Source: JAFGHJ01 sp964525555 (GTDB lineage: Bacteria; Hydrothermota; UBA3072). From it: a stretch of DNA of 64,000 nt. Positions within the stretch are counted from its first letter, which is position 1, and each line of letters begins with the position of its first letter. This document shows positions 59,448-64,000 of this stretch, piece by piece. Where the stretch lies: assembly GCA_964525555.1 (NCBI GenBank), contig CAZGHN010000001.1, positions 372,001 through 436,000 of the forward strand. Reading direction: 5' to 3'. Both the position numbers and the translations under genes were made by a program. The notes below the pieces were generated by a model. The model had not been told where the DNA came from. It worked only from the letters and a program-made list of their open reading frames with translations, and did not search any database.

Positions 59448-60373
59448 TTCTTCTTACATTTTCAGTTTCCGAACTTCTTTTGCCTTCAGGAATACAAATA
59501 CTGAGAGACGAGAAATGCAAAATGAAACAAATTTCATTAGGTTTTGAACTCTGTTCAACCGCAAAAATAAAACAAAATGCAAGACCATTATTCGAAAAAA
59601 GTGGTTATAATTATTTTTATCTGAAAAACACGGACTCTATTAAGTATATTGTTAATTTTGCCACATTACTCTACAATAATGAACTCTTTTCTGTAAAAAA
59701 TGAAGATGGCCCAACCAATCTACTTCGCCTTGTATTAAATGATATTAACGGAAATTCTTCTCCTATTGTCAATTTAACTATAGGGATTACCGGAAGAGTA
59801 AACGAAAACGTAATAATTAATCTTGCCAGGATGATTCCCGACACAATGATTTCCGATGCTTCAACATATTACAAATTGGAAAGAGTTATCGGTAAACATA
59901 TTTATCGCGGAAATGAAAACTTTATTGCGAACATTTCACCGCCGGCTTATTCTCCCGATTTTTGCGCTTTTCTTGTCTTCCTGCGACTTATGAATAATAG
60001 AAATCTCAAAATAAAATTTTCTCCGGAAACAGCCCCTTCTCCTTTTATCATATATATTTCAGGAAACAAATTTAAAAATATTGCTATAAAACCCACATAT
60101 AAAGAAGTTAATAAAGCTATTATTGAAGTATCTAATTGGATTAATGCCCTATCTTTGCAAGAAAACAGAAGTCGATTTCTGGTTCTGAGCTATTCTATGG
60201 GAGTAGAAACAAGTACTTTCAAACGCTGGCTTACAGAACTTAAAAACATGGAATCTATAGATATCCAGAAAATATGGAAAAAATATTTATTCGACGGCTT
60301 TGTGGCCTCCCTAGATACAAACTCAATCCAGATAATAAAAAAAATCTTTCCTGAAAGCGATATCACAGAATGA
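59438..60373 (+). CDS. Degenerate M16 (insulinase/MPP-like) protein without the HxxEH site
   Basis: 311 residues, start overlapping guaA by ten bases (alternative ATG at 59522). No signal peptide. The start (LLLPSGIQILRDEKCKMKQISLGFEL) has the M16 pattern of a first strand with L-P-x-G-I and an alternating second strand, and the end (LVLSYSMGVETSTFKRWLTELKNMESIDIQKIWKKYL) resembles the M16 C-terminal helices ending before a strand. The zinc motif HxxEH is absent, as in non-catalytic M16 partners. The length fits one M16 half. The assignment is by pattern only; another alpha/beta fold is possible. Co-translated with the next gene (ATGA overlap at 60370-60373). Confidence 0.5.
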   Translation: MGIILLTFSVSELLLPSGIQILRDEKCKMKQISLGFELCSTAKIKQNARPLFEKSGYNYFYLKNTDSIKYIVNFATLLYNNELFSVKNEDGPTNLLRLVLNDINGNSSPIVNLTIGITGRVNENVIINLARMIPDTMISDASTYYKLERVIGKHIYRGNENFIANISPPAYSPDFCAFLVFLRLMNNRNLKIKFSPETAPSPFIIYISGNKFKNIAIKPTYKEVNKAIIEVSNWINALSLQENRSRFLVLSYSMGVETSTFKRWLTELKNMESIDIQKIWKKYLFDGFVASLDTNSIQIIKKIFPESDITE

Positions 60374-61950
60374 AAATGAGAATAACCCAGTGGATTGTCC
60401 TGGGTCTCTTTTTACTTATTATTTTTCATCCAGTATTTCATTTCACAAAAAAGATTAATCCTTACGGGGGTTTTTTGATAGATGAAACCGAATCTATGAA
60501 AGGCGTTCAAAAAAAAGAAATAGATGAAACAATTACTTTAAAGAAATTGAGATTCGGTAAAGGCTATAAAGGAACCGATATCGGCAAAGCGTTTAAGGAG
60601 GCATCACAAAAATATCCGGACGCAAGCTTAATAATTTTATTCTCTGACGGCTCAAATACTAAAGGAAAAAATCCAATAAAAGTAGCAAGTGAACTCAAAA
60701 TCCCTGTCTATTTCGTTTTACCGAAGAGCAGTAAAATCAACACTGGCTTTATTTCGGTTTACGGACCAAGTTCAGCAATCGAAGAAGACTCAGTTAAAAT
60801 TAACGTTTATTATAAAGTCCCGGAAACGGGCAGTGTCGAAATCAAGTATAATGATAAAGTAAGCAAAAAAGAAATCAGAAAAGAAGGTATATTTGATTTT
60901 TCTTTCCTTCCTTTCGCCGGCAAAAATAATATAGAATTAAATCTCTTAATCGAGGACGATATTTTAGATAAAACCGAATATTCTATCGATGTTAAAGAAA
61001 AAAAAAGAATATTAGTCAGGAATGATATCCCGGACTGGAATTATAAATTCATAAAACGTTATTTCGAAGACAACAATTGGAAAGTCACAGATTGGGAAAA
61101 AGACAACTTTAATGAACAGGACTTGCAGAATTGCGATATGCTTTGCGTCTTTGGCAATCCGGAAAAATACAAAGAAGAAATCGAAAAATATATGCTTAGA
61201 GGCGGCAATGTATTTATCGGTAGCGGTACCTCACCAAATTTGAATTTTCTACCGATCCTTGCACCTACTTTAAGCAAATATTCGGGAAACCTTCCAGAAA
61301 GTTATTATTTAAAAGCAGGAGGCACAAGAAGAGATGCAAAAGAGGTCGAAATTTCGGGAGAAAAACTTGGATATTCAATTAAATACGGAAAAGGAAAAGT
61401 TTTTCAACTGGCATATCTTGAACTATGGAAGTTAGCTCTTATGGATAAAAATAAGTATCCGGTGGATTTTTTTAAGAAACTGATGGATAATCTGACTGAA
61501 GAACTTACAACCGAAGAATTAATCATATCCTATTCGAAAAAATTACCCGAAGGAGAAGATTTTATCCTTACATTCAATAAAAATATTAAATCAAAAAAAA
61601 CTTTTTTCTGGGACGGAAAAATTTTATTAGTAACAGGAGATTCAATAGTGATAAAAAATCCTCCACCTGGACCACACAGTTTCAAAATAACTTCCCCATC
61701 CGGTGTAATCGAAGATTCGGTTTTGATTGTAGAAAAACCCGGCGATAGATTAGGAATAGACACACTAATGCTTTCAAGTATAGCAGATATTAGCGGAGGA
61801 GGAGAATGGAATAGTTCCATTAAAATGGACCATTTACAGGTAAAACAAAGAGAAATATGGATAAATCTCCGCCATAATTGGATTTTCATCAGTTTTCTTC
61901 TCTTACTTTTGTTCTATGACTGGTTTCTATGGATGAGGAAAAGCGGGTAA
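60370..61950 (+). CDS. Membrane-anchored protein with compact VWA-like and GATase-like domains
   Basis: 526 residues. N-terminal span at about 8-26, C-terminal span at about 505-520, so the bulk is most likely outside the membrane or looped. Residues about 34-125 hold a VWA pattern: the MIDAS start D-E-T-E-S (FLIDETESMKG), Thr in YKGTDIGKAF and Asp in IILFSDGSNT. The spacing is shorter than usual, so it is a compact variant. A beta domain (about 130-210) follows, then a segment resembling DUF-type class I glutamine-amidotransferase folds (VRNDIPDWNYKFIKRYFEDNNW, MLCVFGNPEKYKEEIEKYMLRGGNVFIGSG) seen in BatA/CcoS-associated VWA proteins. ATGA overlap with the M16-like gene. Last gene of the rpe operon. 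Function unknown. Confidence 0.65.
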   Translation: MKMRITQWIVLGLFLLIIFHPVFHFTKKINPYGGFLIDETESMKGVQKKEIDETITLKKLRFGKGYKGTDIGKAFKEASQKYPDASLIILFSDGSNTKGKNPIKVASELKIPVYFVLPKSSKINTGFISVYGPSSAIEEDSVKINVYYKVPETGSVEIKYNDKVSKKEIRKEGIFDFSFLPFAGKNNIELNLLIEDDILDKTEYSIDVKEKKRILVRNDIPDWNYKFIKRYFEDNNWKVTDWEKDNFNEQDLQNCDMLCVFGNPEKYKEEIEKYMLRGGNVFIGSGTSPNLNFLPILAPTLSKYSGNLPESYYLKAGGTRRDAKEVEISGEKLGYSIKYGKGKVFQLAYLELWKLALMDKNKYPVDFFKKLMDNLTEELTTEELIISYSKKLPEGEDFILTFNKNIKSKKTFFWDGKILLVTGDSIVIKNPPPGPHSFKITSPSGVIEDSVLIVEKPGDRLGIDTLMLSSIADISGGGEWNSSIKMDHLQVKQREIWINLRHNWIFISFLLLLLFYDWFLWMRKSG

Positions 61951-62412
61951 AACTTAAGGGGTCTAGGATTCGAGAACTCGAGTAAATAATTAGGATTTGG
62001 GGGGTGGGATTTAGCAACAAAAAAGTCTTTGTGTCTTGGTGTCTTTGTGTGAGAATAATCTGGGTTGTGATGTGGGTTCTAAACAAACATAAATTTTTTC
62101 TTTTTTTAACCAGTGTGTATCCGTGTTCATCCGTGGCTAATTAATTTTTGGGGCGTTGTGGATTTTAAACAAACAAAAAATCCTGTCTAATAGATTCTTC
62201 GAATCAGCTAAATAGTTAAATTTAAGAAATCGTAGAATAGTAAAAATATGAAGGGAGGGGGGATGCCGATTTAACCATTCAACCATTTTACCATTTGACT
62301 TGTTTTTGTATTCCAGTCTGCCGTCTGCGGTCCTCTGTCATTTGTTTTTGGCTCATGACTCACGACTCGTGACTCATGACTATTTTTGAGCCAAAACGCT
62401 CAAAAACCGCCC
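61951..62412. repeat. Long modular intergenic repeat
   Basis: About 460 bases without a gene, in order: TAGGATTCGAGAACTCGAG, TTAGGATTTGGGGGGTGGGA, the 33-base block at 62005-62037, GGTGTCTTTGTGTGAGA, ATCCGTGTTCATCCGTGGCT, AGATTCTTCGAATC, AAATAGTTAAATTTAAG, TTTAACCATTCAACCATTTT, CAGTCTGCCGTCTGCGGTCC, and GGCTCATGACTCACGACTCG/TGACTCATGAC heptamers. Its order and words match 14056-14502, 48120-48420 and 54848-55019. Confidence 0.85.
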
Positions 62413-62441
62413 TTGACTTTTATTATATAAGTATTTACTAT
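62413..62441 (+). promoter_or_regulatory. Promoter of the GH115 gene
   Basis: TTGACT (62413-62418), 17-base spacer, TACTAT (62436-62441), about five bases of leader before ATG 62453. Confidence 0.55.
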
Positions 62442-62452
62442 AGGCCGAACAA

Positions 62453-64000
62453 ATGAACTTTATAATTAAACACTATACGAAAAAATTCCATTTTTCAAAA
62501 CACACCAGAGGCATGTATTTGTCCCATATAATTTTACGCTTCGTACTATTCCTTGGTATATTAGCTATGTCCTGTTCTGCAACTGACTCATCCATAGCCA
62601 CCGGATCGTACATTTCTGTTAAAAAAAGGGCAGGATTCTTTGCTCTTTCTTCTTCCGGAAAATCCGCGCCTTTGTACTTAAGCTCCGAAGACTATGCCGG
62701 AGTAATAAAGGTCGCAAAGCTTTTTCAAGCAGACATTGAAAGAGTAACTGATTCTAAAGTGGAAATATTTATCGATGAAATCCCAGCATCAAAAGAAATA
62801 GTAATAATAGGGACGCTGGGAAAAAGTAAAACAATCGATAAATTAGTAACTAATAAAAAAATCAATGTGAAAGATATTTCGGGAAAATGGGAAACATTTA
62901 TAAGACAGGCCATTGAAGACCCTCTACCCGGAATCGATAGAGCTTTCGTTATCGCAGGAAGCGATAAGCGCGGCACAATATATGGGATGCTCGATCTATC
63001 CCAACAAATTGGTGTTTCGCCATGGTACTGGTGGGCTGATGTACCGGTAGATAAAAAGAAAAACCTTTATGTTTCGCCGATGCGATACAGCCTTGGGGAA
63101 CCGGATGTCAAATACAGAGGGATATTCATAAACGACGAAGACCCCGCACTCGGAGGGTGGGTTCGAGAGAAATTCGGCGGTTTCAATTCAAAATTCTACG
63201 ATAAAGTATTTGAACTCATTCTTAGAATGAAAGGAAATTATCTCTGGCCTGCCATGTGGGGCAAAGCTTTTTATGACGACGACCCCCAAAACCCAATACT
63301 TGCAAACGAATATGGAGTTGTGATAGGAACATCTCACCATGAACCTTTAATGAGAGCACACGTCGAATGGAGACGTTATGGTTCGGGCAGATGGAATTAC
63401 GAACTAAACGAGGAGAAACTAAAGGAATTCTGGCGGGAAGGGATACGCAGAATGGATGATTTCGAGAGCATAGTAACCATAGGGATGAGGGGCGACGGTG
63501 ACGAACCCATGACAGAAGGAACCGCTATAGCGCTCTTGGAGCGGATCGTAAAAGACCAGCGAGAGATTATCGAAGAAGTAACGGGAAAACCCGCTTCTGA
63601 GGTCCCGCAAGATTGGGCTCTTTATAAAGAAGTACAGGATTATTACGATAAGGGAATGACTGTTCCTGACGATGTTACATTATTACTTTGCGACGATAAT
63701 TGGGGTAATGTGAGAAGGCTTCCGAAACTAGATGCGCCAAAGCGCCGAGGCGGCTACGGGATGTATTATCACTTTGACTTTGTCGGCGGTCCCAGAAGCT
63801 ACAGATGGTTAAACACTAATATGATATCAAGAATATGGGAACAGATGCACCTGTCTTACGCCTACGGAGTGGAGAAAATCTGGATAGTAAATGTAGGTGA
63901 TATAAAACCGATGGAATTCCCAACTCAATTTTTCCTGGACTATGCCTGGAACTTAGATAAATGGAAGGCAAAAAGGCTACCGGAATACACTAAACTTTGG
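62453..64000 (+). CDS. Glycoside hydrolase family 115 (alpha-glucuronidase-like) lipoprotein, N-terminal part
   Basis: 516 codons visible; the frame is open at the window end. A signal peptide with lipobox LAMSC puts the lipid on Cys41 (an ATG at 62513 would give a 21-residue leader). A GH115 N-terminal beta domain (about 50-200) precedes the barrel with RGIFINDEDPALGGWVREKFGG, LRMKGNYLWPAMWGKAF, GTSHHEPLMRAHVEW, TIGMRGDGDEPMTEGTA, LLLCDDNWGNVRRLP and GMYYHFDFVGGPRSYRW, all characteristic of GH115. These enzymes remove 4-O-methyl-glucuronic acid from glucuronoxylan. Lipid anchoring suggests surface or periplasmic display. Near-leaderless promoter. The C-terminal half lies outside the window. 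Confidence 0.9.
   Translation, partial: MNFIIKHYTKKFHFSKHTRGMYLSHIILRFVLFLGILAMSCSATDSSIATGSYISVKKRAGFFALSSSGKSAPLYLSSEDYAGVIKVAKLFQADIERVTDSKVEIFIDEIPASKEIVIIGTLGKSKTIDKLVTNKKINVKDISGKWETFIRQAIEDPLPGIDRAFVIAGSDKRGTIYGMLDLSQQIGVSPWYWWADVPVDKKKNLYVSPMRYSLGEPDVKYRGIFINDEDPALGGWVREKFGGFNSKFYDKVFELILRMKGNYLWPAMWGKAFYDDDPQNPILANEYGVVIGTSHHEPLMRAHVEWRRYGSGRWNYELNEEKLKEFWREGIRRMDDFESIVTIGMRGDGDEPMTEGTAIALLERIVKDQREIIEEVTGKPASEVPQDWALYKEVQDYYDKGMTVPDDVTLLLCDDNWGNVRRLPKLDAPKRRGGYGMYYHFDFVGGPRSYRWLNTNMISRIWEQMHLSYAYGVEKIWIVNVGDIKPMEFPTQFFLDYAWNLDKWKAKRLPEYTKLW

Noticed and set aside
1..64000. tRNA or rRNA genes
   Set aside because: No tRNA-like cloverleaf with a GGTTCGAATC-type T arm and no rRNA-like sequence was found by reading both strands; a dedicated scan was not possible.

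Overview
The window reads as a chromosomal segment of an AT-rich, Gram-negative bacterium, probably an uncultured lineage of the FCB group (Bacteroidota/Cloacimonadota/WOR-3-like). The basis is a run of secreted proteins with C-terminal type IX-like (Por) sorting domains, a C25 (gingipain-type) peptidase with a FlgD-like tail, outer-membrane barrels, an RND/LolA-like/barrel lipid-export set, a DUF2723 membrane protein and a tail-fibre-like protein of the kind common in Bacteroidota. No rRNA, tRNA, CRISPR array, transposase or phage module was seen. The phylum call is inference; no marker gene here settles it.

Layout: 0-6 kb, end of a DUF1573 lipoprotein, a tiny arginine-rich protein, a radical SAM enzyme, one member of a secreted paralogue family and a DUF2723 protein. 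6-11 kb, two tandem giant envelope proteins of unknown function. 11.3-14 kb, three tandem paralogues of the secreted family, then the fullest example of a modular intergenic repeat. 14.5-17.7 kb, an overlapping minus-strand operon (isoaspartyl peptidase, barrel protein, a 40-residue membrane protein, trpS). 18-21.6 kb, tail-fibre-like protein and C25 peptidase. 22-28 kb, a phosphorelay pair (hybrid kinase plus Hpt) and a barrel-fused SppA. 28-32.5 kb, citrate synthase, two-subunit aconitase-type hydratase and isocitrate dehydrogenase, giving a route from oxaloacetate and acetyl-CoA to 2-oxoglutarate. 33.9-36.3 kb, proB-proA, which would use the glutamate made from it. 36.5-42 kb, methyltransferase, RND exporter, barrel and LolA-like protein. 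42-48 kb, a sixth secreted paralogue, hisG, a beta-CASP nuclease, DUF378 and exonuclease III. 48-51.8 kb, CHASE2-adenylate cyclase and FecR protein. 51.8-57 kb, sialate O-acetylesterase, pyrimidine-dimer glycosylase, YjbQ, DUF2235 and YoaP-type acetyltransferase. 57-62 kb, rpe-guaA plus an M16-like and a VWA protein. From 62.4 kb, the start of a GH115 alpha-glucuronidase.

Three things stand out. First, most of the longer intergenic gaps hold mosaics of short (7-9 base) repeated words arranged in a partly conserved order, including a perfect 91-base inverted pair 8.4 kb apart. One module of this element starts within about ten bases of the stop codon of secreted paralogues. Second, the secreted paralogue family (six copies) seems to travel as a unit of promoter, gene and 3' tail, with one mosaic copy that has a different sorting domain. 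Third, promoters are very uniform (TTGACA, 16-base spacer, TATAWT-like), and at least five genes have the -10 box only about 6-7 bases before ATG, which implies leaderless mRNAs.
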